From positions 372,001 through 436,000 of the forward strand of contig PYIU01000009.1 in assembly GCA_003415625.1 (NCBI GenBank): 64,000 nt of DNA, given 5' to 3'. Shown here one piece after another: positions 47,101-59,222 of this stretch. This DNA comes from Aquanectria penicillioides. Lineage: Eukaryota > Ascomycota > Sordariomycetes > Hypocreales > Nectriaceae. Both the position numbers and the translations under genes were made by a program. The notes beneath the pieces were generated by a model. It had not been told where the DNA came from and ran no database searches. It was given only the letters and a program-made list of their open reading frames with translations. Within the stretch, counting starts at the first letter, position 1. Each line of letters starts with the position of its first letter.

Positions 47101-47996
47101 GCTGCTCTTGCCAATTGACTGAAAAAAAAGGAATGAGGGGGAAAGAGGAGCTCACGGTCATGACTGCCCTTTTCCCCCCGCCATGCTTTCTGCCGTCTAC
47201 GGGATAAGCGCTGTACTAGACAGACACCTAGGTAGACATCTAAACTTGCTATAGAGTTGCACCACGTGTTGAGGCGTCAAGAGTTGAGCAACGCACAAAC
47301 CACCAATGTCATCATGACGGATGGAGGTGGTCAGCTATAACTATTCCATCTGCCAGGAAACCGCCAAGGTCGTTACTGTTTATCATGGTGTGTGTGGTGT
47401 GATAGCCCGTCCTCCATCGCCATTCGCTCTCCTCCCGAGCCGCGTCTTCTTTGGTCCCTCTTTTTGGTCTCCCCCCCATGTCTTGGATGGTTGCGGAATT
47501 CGCCCTCGATTTGCTGGGCCGGGGAGGGCGCCTTTGGGCTTCGATTCGACTCGTCTCCTCCCCCTTCTCCTCCTCGGGGTCCTGGGGCCCGGGCTTGGGC
47601 CTGGATTTCGAGCTATTGGGTGTGGGCGTGAGACAATCAAAGTGGTGTAGATGGAGGCGTAGGTGTAGCCATGATGCAGCTTAGCAATCGTGCTCCTCAT
47701 CCATCCGCGTGGCTGATACCGGTACTCTCTCAGCCTTGGCTTTGCTGCCCAGTGGACCTCGAAAGTTCCATCGGCTCCATCTCCTCCCCCATTCTATGCT
47801 AATCACGGAGTTCGTACCGGCCATCCTCGGAGGAGGAGCTTTCCCACGTCGACGTCTATATAAGCCGCCCCCGCCGTGAAGCGCGTCCATTTTTCCCCTC
47901 CCCTTCTTCCCTTTCCTCATACAAGCTTCTTGTTCACGACACCTCCGAAAATTCTTCTTTGACATTTCTTCATCTTCACTAACCCTCACCGTCACA
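44129..47996. other. 3.9-kb gene-free region
   Basis: I see no supported gene. Several short overlapping frames occur on both strands between 45.7 and 47.7 kb, but none has a recognisable domain. The last 150 bp are the peroxiredoxin promoter and leader. Confidence 0.5.
47857..47864 (+). promoter_or_regulatory. TATA box of the peroxiredoxin gene
   Basis: TATATAAG lies 133 bp before the ATG at 47997. It is followed by a CT-rich leader (TTTTTCCCCTCCCCTTCTTCC region), the usual initiator context of strongly expressed fungal genes. Confidence 0.75.
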
Positions 47997-48748
47997 ATGG
48001 CTGCTCCCGCTCCCCTCCGTCTGGGCTCCATCGCCCCCAACTTCAAGGCCGAGACCACCAAGGGTCCCATCGACTTCCACGAGTTCATCGGCGACAACTG
48101 GGTCATCCTCTTCTCCCACCCCGAGGACTACACCCCCGTGTGCACCACCGAGCTCGGCGCCATGGCCAAGCTCGCTCCGAGTTCGAGAAGCGTGGCGTCA
48201 AGCCCATTGGTCTCTCTGCCAACACCATCGAGTCCCACGATGGCTGGATCAAGGACATTGCTGAGGTCACCGGCGGCAACGTCACTTTCCCCATCATTGG
48301 CGACAAGCAGCGCCAGGTTGCCCTCCTCTACGACATGTAAGTTCATCATCTCCTTGGCAAAACGCCAAAGAAAAGCCCTCTTCCACCAGCTGCTAACCCA
48401 CATCCACAGGATCGACCAGCAGGATGCCACCAACGTCGATGAGAAGGGCATTGCCTTCACCATCCGCTCCGTCTACTTCATCGACCCCAAGAAGACCATC
48501 CGCACCATCCTCTCTTACCCCGCCTCCACCGGCCGCAACGCTGCCGAGATCCTCCGCATCATCGACTCCCTCCAGACCGGTGACAAGTACCGCATCACCA
48601 CCCCATCAACTGGGTCCCCGGTGAGGACGTCATTGTCCACCCCTCCGTCAAGAACGAGGAGGCCAAGACTCTCTTCCCCGAGTTCCGCATCGTCAAGCCC
48701 TACCTCCGATTCACTCCCCTCGCCAAGGAGAAGGTCGTCCCCAACTAA
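47997..48748 (+). CDS. 1-Cys peroxiredoxin (PRX1 type), frame broken twice
   Basis: Two exons (47997-48336 and 48410-48748) encode about 225 residues. Peroxiredoxins of the Prx6/1-Cys group reduce hydrogen peroxide and organic peroxides. The peroxidatic site is DYTPVCTTEL with Cys49; no resolving Cys follows, as expected. Later marks are GLSANTIESHDGWIKDI, FPIIGD, the dimer and C-terminal domain SVYFIDPKKTIRTILSYPASTGRN, and NWVPGEDVIVHPSV. No presequence is present, so it is likely cytosolic. The reading frame breaks at about 48177 (between LAP and EFEKRGVK) and at about 48601-48604 (between ITTP and INWVPGED). Each break is mended by one extra base at or beside a C run. Protein conservation on both sides is perfect, so assembly deletions are the best explanation. 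Codon bias is strong (C-ending codons), a sign of high expression. Confidence 0.88.
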
Positions 48749-49394
48749 GCGCATCGTATTCCCACCTTTTAATCTCCCCCGCCACCTCATGATACCAAGC
48801 AGATGAGCGGGAAGAGCCGAGACTGGGGAATGGACGAGCTGATCTAGTACGACTTGGCTCGAAGGAGCTACAAAATGGTGACAGCTTTTTTTTTTTCCCT
48901 GTGGGAGGAACAACTGCTGATGCGCGGCAAACTTTGGGTTTCCGAACCATTGGTTCTCTTACCTGGTTTCTCATGTATATTTGACCCTCTTCAAAAAGAG
49001 GAGAGGGGGCTACATTCCAGCCATTTGTGACAAACCTTATGAAGATAACAAAGAAAAAAAAAATTATGAAATGATCAAAAAATCAAACTAGCCAAATGGA
49101 CCAATCCGTGAATGAACTTTTTGAGGCCTGAGATGATGGGTCACATCGGCCAAGACCGAGACAACAAGAGCGAGCCAAGTGACGGCGCAAAGCGTCCATG
49201 TTGATGACCTGCGTGATTTTGGCCAGATCTTACAAGGCCCTAGGTTCTGCATCCGTTAAAAGAAAAAAAAGCAACATCGACCCTTGTGAGCCCATCGTCA
49301 TTCAGAGAAATGACAGTCGGCGATAAAACATTTAGCCAACCAAGCTCGAAGCTCAAGCTCATGGAGGGGCAACGAGCGGGGTGTGGGTTGTGTG

Positions 49395-49419
49395 GTGTGT
49401 GTGTGTGTGTGTGTGTGTG
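49395..49419. repeat. (GT)n microsatellite
   Basis: About twelve consecutive GT dinucleotides. Confidence 0.95.
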
Positions 49420-50805
49420 CTTCGGGCTGTCGGCCATGACGATGATGTGCGGGGGCGCGATTGGCCATTGCTGCCATCAACTGGCCTGAGCTAAGCTGAC
49501 CAGGCGTTCGTTTGTGTTTGTGTGTTCACTAATTTATTTAATCTATGTGAGCTTCTTGTTTCGGCGGCACTTGGAAGCGATTATGCCGGCGATAACAAGA
49601 ATTATGCATGCAATTAGTTACGTATGCGTGTGTGTGCCATAGCGTGTAGCATTGGACGTGGGCAATATGGGTAAGGATGTTGCTACGCGCTGGGCTTCTG
49701 GGCGTTTTGCAAGCTTCCATCCAAAGGGACCGTTGTATGGGACCTAGGGCCAGGTTGAGGATCCACTCGTGTTTCAGATTCGTGAATAACTTCACTTCGT
49801 TATCACTCACGTCAGGAGACGATGGCACGCTCAATCGCTGCTTGGGGTTTTGAGTGAGCAAATACGAGGCCACGGCCCAGCTCAGAAAGGAGCCTGAACT
49901 GAAGGAGAATGCCAGGTCCTCGATTCTGACACCGGGTCGTCAGCCCATTTCCAGCATCCCACAAAATGCTTGAACCCCCAACAAATGCCGAGACTCCTCT
50001 TTTCCCGTCTGACATTGTTGCACTGTAGCAGGGCCACGGCTCCAACGCAAGTCATCCCCCGGGGAAAATCAACACTGGCCATCGTCTGATCCCCCCCCTT
50101 CGCCAATCCCGACGACGGCTGCCCTCATCCGACTTACCCGTAGAGCAACGTCGACAAGGGTGGAGGGGAATGGGAAAGAGTTGGTTATTAGCCATCCGCA
50201 GCGTTGAAACCACGGGTTCAAAACTTGAGGAATTCCCGGTCAGCAAAGAGCGTCCCAAGTGACGGAGCCGAATTTCGGACCGGCAAGCGCTGATTCCGGA
50301 GATGTTCAAGCCCACAACGCACGAGTAAGTATCCTTGCTCTACGAAACTGGGCGGGGGCGGATGAAGTTGTAGGCGTAGGCGTTTGCGTACATAGTCCCT
50401 GGGCGTATGAAGTAGTAGTAGTAGTAGCAACAGTAGGAGCAGGTATGGAGTAGGCCGTTTGGCGTTGGCGTAGATGCGCGCTGCCACTCCACTCGCTTCA
50501 TTCGAGTCGGCAAGATACGGCTGTGCACGATGCAAGTTGGAGACGAGGCAAAGTTACGTTGACGGCGGCATGGCTCCCCCCCCCCGAGGCGAGGAAAAAG
50601 GAAGAATGAGGAATGAAGGGAACGGGGCCCTTGGAGAAAGCGCACTTCCAGAAATGTTCCTCCTATCCCAAGGGCCCGGAGAAGCCACCTAGTACGGTGA
50701 GGCTACACTATTTGCCCTTGGGACCCAGTTGGCTGGTGTTCCATCGAGGTGCTTATCCTGAAACGAACCCGGGTAGGCGGATTCGCCCCGGAGTAGCCCC
50801 GCCTA

Positions 50806-50822
50806 GGGGGGGGGGGGGGGGG
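50806..50822. repeat. G17 homopolymer
   Basis: Seventeen consecutive guanines; a likely point of length error. Confidence 0.95.
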
Positions 50823-52393
50823 TTGAAGAAGGGAGTTGAGAACAGTCCTTTTTGCACTTTGCAACATGACGCTGGTAACAGGATGCCTGCACGTGGTTCC
50901 GGTGGCATCATCGCAGTCCCGACCGACGCCTTGGTTACGTTCTGCATGGGACTGCGAAATCGAGATCGGCAGACTCCTTCCTGGCGCATAGTTGATACGG
51001 GAGCAGTTTGCTTCATGTTTCGCAGCGCCAAGTCTCCAAGTGAGTCTCTGTGGTTTCATGGTATGTCAACACCTCATGTCCTCAGGTCCTCATGTCTCCA
51101 TGCCCTCGTGCACTCATGCACCACGCACTTGGCTGACGCTCATGGATATTGCAGGCCTTTGACTGCTGAGCTGGAGCAGGGGTTGGCGAGGAGGATTTTC
51201 CACGTGGAAGGGGATCCCAAGCACGAGTAGACTAGTAGTTGCGGGATGGGATCGCTCCCTCGCGTAATTGAACAGGTTAAGCAGCATTTCCGTCGTTAGG
51301 GCGACGCTATTGCCAAGCACGTCTCCGGCGTGGTTGTTGGAGGTTGCGAGACGGGGACGTGCTCCGTGTTGTCCTCCCTATTCCGGAGGCATCTACATGT
51401 ACAGTGTACTACTCTATAGTGTCGGTACATACATAGGTTCATCATAGCGTGCATCGTAGTCCCGGACCATGCCATGCCATGAACATGTACTGTACATGGT
51501 CCGTACGGATGACCAAACTGAGCGCACACGCTCTTGGCTGAGCTGCGCTGTCAGCAAAGTGCTGATGCTGATCCGAACCCCTGGTTCAGTTACCTAGGCA
51601 GTTATGGATCCTGGTGTCCGGTACAGGCCCGCGATGATGATATTAGCAGTGGGGGGACGGGAGTGAACTGGCTGTGGTACTCCGTAGTGGCTGCGGTGTT
51701 GTCCAAATCGAGAAGGGCGAAACAAATGCCGGTAGACGAGGTTGATCATTAATGAGGACCAACATCAACCGAAGGACTTAGCAGCGCAACCCCAGGTCTA
51801 TAGAATGTGTGCTATGGGAGCTCTTGGGTGTGTCTGGGTCTGCACTATGATGTAGTGTGATCGATTGACAGATGTTGAGGGGGGAGGGCGTTTGCGGGTG
51901 TCTTTGAAGATTATGCCGGGGCTTTTGATTTTGCAGGACCCTCGTACTCGCACTTTCGTATCTGTGTGACGCGGCGCAACCCAGGCGCCTGTTTCGAGAG
52001 GGCACAGGACAGGAAGAGACGGGAATCTCGTTTGAGGTGGCGGGATGGGAAACATCAAACGGCGCCTGGGGTTGGGTTACCATCCCGCCTGCTGTGCCTC
52101 GTGCCGACCTCTAGCACATGAGAATCAGGAAGGAAAACGTGCCAAAGGCATACCGTGACACGCTACGACGCAATACCGAATCGCTAGAACGGGCCTAATG
52201 CAGCGCGCACCACGAGCGACGTGCTGGAGGTCTTTGACGACTGAAGGTTTGCGTGTCTACAGGGGGGGCGGGACCCTTGCCATCTTGAATGGGCTAGAAG
52301 AGCTAGAAGGACCAGTGGGAAGTTTCCGAGGTTCCAGGGGAGGGGTTTAGCGAGAAGAGAGCCAAAGACCCAGACCCAGACCGAGGGGGGAGA

Positions 52394-52419
52394 TGGATGT
52401 GGATGTGGATGTGGATGTG
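52394..52419. repeat. (GGATGT)n hexamer array
   Basis: About four GGATGT units, followed by GGGGAC units to about 52450. Confidence 0.9.
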
Positions 52420-53062
52420 GTTGCGGAGGGGGACGGGGACGGGGAGGGGGGCGTAACGAGATATCACAGTTTAGCCCGGTCCAATGAGGAATTCGAGAAT
52501 CGTGAATGATTGGGAATGTGGAAGATGTGGTGGCTGTGAGTGGACGAAGCTTGTGTGATGGGGGGATAGCAACAGAGTGACAGACAAGTGATGGAGCAAG
52601 TATGTTACGCGGAAAAGGGCTGCTTGCTAATGAACGAGTTCGCTCGGCCCGGGGACCATCAGGGACCTGAGTATGCAAATGTTAAACCATAAATCCACTG
52701 CCCACTATCCACTATCCACATTCATAGCCACGGCTGGGTTTTGGGGTGATCCAGATCATGCTTCTCACACAAGGGAATTCCTATTCCGGCGCACCATCGA
52801 CTCCTCCCCGTGGTCCCCCTATTACCTATTAGGACTATGGGGGACCATTGGAGGTACGCTGGCTGCCAACGGTTGCCGCCTTCTGCATCCCTTTCCGCTG
52901 CTGCAGGTATTGACCCGGAGCACGCACCGAACTCGAACAACACCAAGACTGTTTTGTTTTTTATTGCCTGCCAGAGACTGAGTTTTGCATGGTCCCCTCA
53001 CCTCGGGTTGTAACATGGCAAGCTACGGAAGTAACTTGCCTTGGTCAGTCAGTTGTTGTCCG

Positions 53063-53066
<4 letters not shown>

Positions 53067-53098
<32 letters not shown>
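53067..53098. repeat. (TC)n microsatellite
   Basis: About fifteen TC dinucleotides in the pyrimidine-rich part of the spacer. Confidence 0.95.
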
Positions 53099-53103
<5 letters not shown>

Positions 53104-53134
53104 TAGCCTTTTTAGGTCTCTTCTCGCTGCCTGA

Positions 53135-53176
53135 TGCTTGCTTGCTTGCTTGCTTGCTAGCTAGCTACCTAGCTAG
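53135..53176. repeat. (TTGC)n followed by (CTAG)n
   Basis: Six TTGC/TGCT units run directly into palindromic CTAG-type units (GCTAGCTAGCTACCTAGCTAG). Confidence 0.9.
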
Positions 53177-53730
53177 CCCACTCCGTGATTCCCGTTCTCC
53201 ATGGCCGGCTCCATCTTCATTCAATCTACGTACAACCCCAACCCCGGCCTGCCACCCTCCCAAATCCACTCGACCCTCAGGATCCGCTCCACCGTTTCGA
53301 CCGGCCAGAAACGCACCACCAAGGTCGCCCACCTCCTTGGCTCCTTGGCTGCTCCGTCGCCCGCGCGCTAGCTGCCCACCTTGCCTCGAACTGTCCTCCT
53401 CCTCCAATCCTGTCGTGCCCTGTCGTGCCTTGTTGTGCCCTGTCGTCGTCCTCGTCTGTGCGTCTGGACACACCCAACTACGGCGCTTCATCCCCCTCGT
53501 TCGTCCCCTGGACGCTGGAGCACTCACTAGTCACTACTGTACGCGACCGCCTCCAGCAAAGGAAAAAAAAAAAAAAACGCTTCGACCAAGGGTCCCCCCT
53601 CCCCTCCATCAGCTCCCACACGCCGCCTACACATACACGCCTGTCACCTTTGCTGTGGCCGGCCCCCTTCTGCGTTTCTGGCTCTTGGCTGGCCGCATTG
53701 TTCCGGCGTTTTGAGCTCCAGCTAGTACCT

Positions 53731-53781
53731 GGTGTTGGTGCTGGTGCTGGTGCTGGTGCTGGTGCTGGTGCTGGCGTTGGT
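53731..53781. repeat. (GGTGCT)n hexamer array
   Basis: About eight GGTGCT units with edge variants. A further TTGC array follows at 53813-53836 and a CTGCGC array at about 53874-53902. Confidence 0.9.
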
Positions 53782-54810
53782 GCGTGCGTGCAGTGCAGTG
53801 CTGCTAACTAATTGCTTGCTTGCTTGCTTGCTCGCTTGATACTGTTGCTTGTTACTGGTGCGTGCCTGTCTGTGCCTGCGCCTGCGCCTGCGCCTGTGCC
53901 TCTGCTTTCGGCTCAACTCGACCCCAAACCTCCGTGTGTCCACATCGCCAGATCCCTTCTCGAACCTACGGAAATTGCACACTGCAACCTCCTCGACCGA
54001 TCGCCCCGTCCGCGTCCGCGTCCCGTCCCTGGCCTCCGCCTCCGCTTGCGCCTGCGACTGCGGTCCCCGTTCATGTCCATCACTGACTGAACTGACGGTA
54101 CCGGTACGTCCCACCACCCTTGTCCAGCCCGTCCGTCTGTCACTTTCTCTGGGCCACCCCCCGTTCGTTTGCTCGCTCGTCCTTCGTCCCTTGCCCTGCT
54201 TTGGCTTGCGATCCCCCATCTTCTTCGGCCGTCGTCTCTAGTCCGAGCCTCAATCCCCGCGACCTGTGTGTGCTTCGTGCGCCTTTGGTGCCGTTGACTG
54301 GGAAGCTACCATCTCTGACGGACCCTCCCGCTGCTCTCACCTCCTTTGCCTTGCGCCTCCTCGCTCCCCTCGGCCAGCTGCCCCCGTCTAGACCTCTAGA
54401 CCCATCTCCAGCGGTGACGTCCCCGGTCCGCCTTACCTTGGCTTGGGTCGTGTTCGCGATACGGATCCAGCAGTAGGGTAAGATCTCCAGTCTGCTTGCT
54501 GCTGCTCGTGCCCGATATTGCACGCCATTCATATGTGGCCCCGTCCCCCTCCGCCTTTTACATCTGCCTCTGCTTCCCCAGTCCGCCTCGTTGCGCCTCA
54601 TCCTCACCCTCGCCCTCACCCTCGCCCTCACCTTCACTGTCACTACCTCCTCCTCCCCCCCCTTCCCCCCTTCCCCCCTCTACCCTTCGTTGCCTTCCAT
54701 TCTTTTTCCTTTCTCTCCCCCCCCTTCGGCCTCTTCTTCTTCCTCTTCTTGTGCAGTGCCCAGCTCATGTCCCACCGCCTCCGTTGCGTCGCAACCCGTC
54801 GACCGCCGCC

Positions 54811-57800
54811 ATGGCCGACCACCCACCACTGACTGATATCCAGGACTCTCGTGCCCCGCAAGCCGACGAGTACTCGTGCTTCTCCGACTCCGAGGCTGAG
54901 GAAAGGCCCCAACGGCCACCCAGTCGCTATACCCCCGATATCTTGTCTGGCGTGTACCGAGGAATCCGGCGTCTACCTTCCGTCAAACTCTCACGGAGCT
55001 CCTCAATCCTCGGCTCCAAGAGCAGCTCCACCCCGAGCCCCAGTACTCCCCCAGTGCGATCGACGCCGACACCGACACCACGACCTTCCGAATCGTCGGC
55101 TGTTCAGCATGTTCGAAACCTGACTCTTCAATATAGTCTTGCGAAGCCTTTACCTCAGCCACCACCCTCACAATCCCACTCCCCAAATCACAAGCAATCC
55201 GCTTCCACCAGCGAATTGCCGATAGTCTTCGAAGACGACGCCGACATTTCAGATATCGATCTTGCCGCTCCCTCATCGCACCACCATAGAAAAATGGACA
55301 GCCGGACGAGTACTATGGACTCAAGCACTTCGGTGCCCACGACTAGTCACGTATACGGTGCCCAGGATCCCAATGTCCCCGATATCAACAGCAGCGTGAG
55401 CAGCTTGGCCAGCGCCAGGCAGGAAGGCGATGACAACTTAAAGCCGAGGAGCACCGGCTCCGCGTCAGCTGGCCCTTCTCCGGCCGTTTCCCAAGGAAGA
55501 ACGCCTGCTGTTGGAGGTCCTTCCCAATCTGGGCCCTCGGCCCATCTTTCGGGCTTGATGTGTAATGTTCACCGAACTACCGGCCGCGAGCCGCACGCGC
55601 TTGTGGGAGCCACCACAACTATTCTCGGTGACAAGCTCTATGTGTTTGGAGGACGCATCCTGTCTAGAAGCCGGCCTGCCCCCCTGACATCAGACTTGTA
55701 TGAGCTCGACCTCATTCGACGACACTGGACCAAGCTGGAGACTTCTGGCGAGGTTCCCCCACCCCGATACTTCCACTCCATGTGCGCCCTCGGAGACACC
55801 AAGATGGTCTGCTACGGCGGCATGTCCCCTGCCCCAAACCAACCTCCTGGCACCGACCCTGCACAGCCGGAAATCACCGTCATGTCTGATATTTACATTT
55901 ATGACGTCCCTACCAAGACCTGGACCTTTGTTCCCACACAAGATTCTCCCCAGGGCCGCTACGCTCACTGCGCCTGTATTCTTCCTTCCTCGGCCAACTT
56001 TTCTTCTCATCGCGCTCCACTCTCTGCCCTCCAACACAACCCATCCACTGGTAACCCCAACGAGGGAAGAATTGGAATCAACATCAATGGCTCAGGAGGA
56101 GCCGAAATGGTGATTGTCGGCGGTCAAGACGGCGGAAACAACTACATTGAACAAATCAGCGTATTTAATCTTCGAAGCCTCAAGTGGACCACAACCCAGC
56201 CGCTGGGCAAGAGCTGCGGTGCTTACCGCAGTGTCGCTGCGCCCCTGACTCCGGGAGTTACAGCAAAGATCGGCCGTGCGTATTCGAACGGCATGCATGG
56301 CCAGGACGGCGGGATCAGTCAGGAAGCCCGCGAGCCTGGCTCTTCGATGCTCATTTATTCCAACTACAATTTCCTCGACGTCAAGCTGGAACTGCAGGTC
56401 CGATCGCCTGACGGAACCCTGACCGAGCGGCCCATGACGGGAACCTACTCTCCGCCTGGCCTCCGATTCCCCAACGGCGGCGTGATTGATACTCACTTCG
56501 TGGTGAGCGGAACATATCTCACGTCGTCGAAGCAAGAATATGCTCTTTGGGCCCTGGATCTCAGGACCCTTACCTGGAGCCGCATTGACGCGGGAGGAAG
56601 CGTCTTTAGCCAGGGTAGCTGGAACCGGGGTGTTTTGTGGAACCGGCGTAACACATTTGTTATTCTGGGAAATAGAAAGAGAAGCCTCGTCGACGACTAT
56701 AATCATCGACGTATCAACTTCTCTAATGTCTGCATGGTGGAGCTCGAAGCGTTTGGGTTTTACGACAACCCCCGCAAAACCAGCCCCATGTCGGGCTTCA
56801 TCTCTGCCAGCAGTCCATATGCAAGCCCCGGCCTGAGCCTTGCGCGAAAGGCAGGGTACACTGCTGGGGGACGTTACCACTCCAGGGCGAGCGAAGAGCT
56901 TGGCGAGAAGGCGTTTGCCATGCGTGAGCTGGCTGACATGGATATCCTGTGCATTGGGGGCGAGCGCATCCCTGTCAACTCGAGGATTGTCGGGAGGCGA
57001 TGGGGGCCTTACTTCGTGCAGCTGCTGAGAGAGGGCACGGCGACGCAAGACGGCAGCGATGCCATGACGCTCCGCTCTGGTCTCTCCAGCAACCCGCTAC
57101 GAGCTTCTGCCATTACGATTACGCCGAGCTCGCGTACTGCCGACACGAATTCCATTATCAGCACTCTGGGCTCCGGAGGGCCCAGCATCGCCCCCGTCAG
57201 CACCACAGCTTCGAGCGTCTCGGCCGGTGTCGTGCACCCAACCGGCGGCGAGAACAACCCGAATACAGCCCCACACCCCGATCGCTGCCGCCAAACTCGC
57301 GTCCCCGATGCTTGTACCTCCCCCACACATATCTGACCGTCCAGGCCCTGCTACATTTCCTCTACACGAGCTCCCTCCCGCCTCCCGTCTCTCCGCTGTG
57401 CACCCCGCAGATCCTATGCTCTCTTCTCCAGATTTCTCGACCTTACCGGATCGACGGCCTCCTGGAGGCTGTCGTAGAGCGTCTGCATGCTCTTCTCGAT
57501 AGCAGGAACGCCGCTGCAGTGTTCAATGCCACTGCTATGGCTGCTGGTGGAGGTCGTGGTATCGACGGCTCACTGAACCCTAACTTCTTCATTGGTGGAT
57601 TCGACCCTGTTGGTTCGCCTACCGCAACCTCGGACTTCTCTATGGACGGCACCGCCAACACTCCATTCGTCACAACTGACCTCGAAGGACGCACAGAGGG
57701 TCTTACGATCAACACCAACGTGCAGCATGCCAACCGACCTCCTAGCGACGAGTTGTCGGCCGGCACTAGCGCAAGTGGTTCGGAGTGGAGCTCCTCCGAG

Positions 57801-58004
57801 GTTGGAGGCAGTGAGAGGGAGAACTTTGTGTGGAATGGCGAGCTCAGCAGCGTGATTGGCCTGCAGAAGAGAGGACTCAGAGGACTGATGGAGGGAAGGA
57901 GGATGAGAGAGCGGACTGGAACTACAAGTGCGAACCCTGGATATGCAGCGGCCCCAAGCCAGCAGCAGCAGCAGCGTGTGGGACTGGGCATTGCAGGATC
58001 TTGA
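54811..58004 (+). CDS. MDS3/PMD1-like kelch and BTB-type regulator (frame broken once)
   Basis: The start ATG at 54811 lies in a textbook context (GCCGCCATGG). The protein would have about 1064 residues. After a disordered Ser/Pro-rich N-terminus of about 240 residues come kelch repeats (ALVGATTTILGDKLYVFGGR, YFHSMCALGDTKMVCYGG, GRYAHCACIL, GGAEMVIVGGQDGG). A BTB-like region follows, with IPVNSRIVGRRWGPYFVQLL and, in another frame, LYLPHTYLTVQALLHFLYTS ... PYRIDGLLEAVVERLHALL. This layout is that of the yeast Mds3/Pmd1 negative regulators of sporulation, linked to TOR and pH signalling. Between about 57250 and 57300 the frame moves by one base without an intron; C4 runs at 57269-57272 and 57276-57279 are likely sites. 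The C-terminal half is otherwise intact, so I treat it as one gene. There are no introns. Confidence 0.87.
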
Positions 58005-59222
58005 GTGCCGAATCAAGGCAGGCATGGGAAGTTAAAAAAAATATAAAAAATATAAAAAAAAGGGGGAGGGGGGATGAGGACGTGGTTGAAGTTACAGCAA
58101 AGGGTTGCCATGTCCAAGCATGTATCTAACGACTTGACGATCTACGTAGAAGGGGAAAGTCGACGTTGAAAACGAGTGGCCCGTCGATGGAAAAGACTAT
58201 ATCAAACGTGTAGACTAATGGGAAATGAAAAAAAACAGAGTTAAAAAAACTCGGTAGTTTCCCTATGCCTCTTTACAACCTAAACCTACAATGGAGTGAG
58301 GTTATTCGTATCTTAGCGTAGCTTTCCTAGCCTCTTCAGGATTATAACCGGGTGTACTATTACTACCGGTACTGCTGAAGCTGTTGATGCTCAGCCGATC
58401 ACTGCAAATTTCTTGTTACAAACCAGTTTCAGAATCATGTTCATCCTCCCATGTCAGCATCCCACCTCTTAAAACAGATTTTAGGTATCGCATTCAGGGC
58501 CAGCTCGCGCCCAGACGATTGTAACCCAAGGCAACGCGAATCCGACACGGGTTTCTGGACTCCCGACTTACTTGTGAGGCCTGCCAGGCCAAGCGAGATG
58601 GGTCTTTTAGGCAGTTTTGCTTGAGGGCGTAAGTGGCGTTTCCGGGATATAATAAGCGTGGAGAAAAAGAAAGCATGGCGGAAGCGCCACCGATGCCAAA
58701 CAAGTGCCAGACAGGCATCTATTTATCCGAGCCCAGTCGATAGCACTGCTCGGTTCGCCTCGGGTTTGCAATCTGCCATTTGCGCCCGTAATCGAATCTC
58801 TTCCCTCTGATTTGCTCTCTCGAATAATCGTTGACTATAATGTTGCTGTGTTATCATGACATGATGTCGGAACCTCGGGACACGTCGGGCCCTCCTTGAT
58901 AAGGATTCGGCCCCACACACCGATGGTGGGTCGTCTCTAGAAGCCGGCGCGACTAAGAGCTCTGGTGCGTAATCTCACAGAAGTTGAATGAGTCGGAGTC
59001 GGGTCGGTTATTTTAGAGAGGATTTGATGGCTGGTTGGTTCGGTCGTTGGGTGGCTGCCCATGTTTCGTAGATGTGGGAGGCGAGCAAGAGATCACCCGC
59101 ACAGAAAGAAGAGTTACAGGCGGATACTGTGTTAAATGACTGCAGATATTGTGATTTTAAGGATGAGAAAACAAATATCATGTTAAAATACATGGAATTG
59201 AAATACAACATTGGCTTTTGCG
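58005..59222. other. convergent spacer, no gene seen
   Basis: The first 100 bp are A/T-rich runs downstream of the MDS3-like stop codon. No gene, RNA or long repeat is recognised in the rest. Confidence 0.5.

Larger units (their letters stand above)
48749..54810. other. 6-kb gene-free, repeat-rich region
   Basis: No supported gene is found. The region is GC-rich and dense in simple repeats, listed separately. The last 1.5 kb is CT-rich and is probably the long promoter and 5' leader of the MDS3-like gene, which includes several ATGs upstream of the start codon. Confidence 0.5.

Noticed and set aside
56092..57048. 318-residue minus-strand frame
   Set aside because: Lies wholly within the MDS3-like coding region; it is an antisense shadow of a codon-biased gene.
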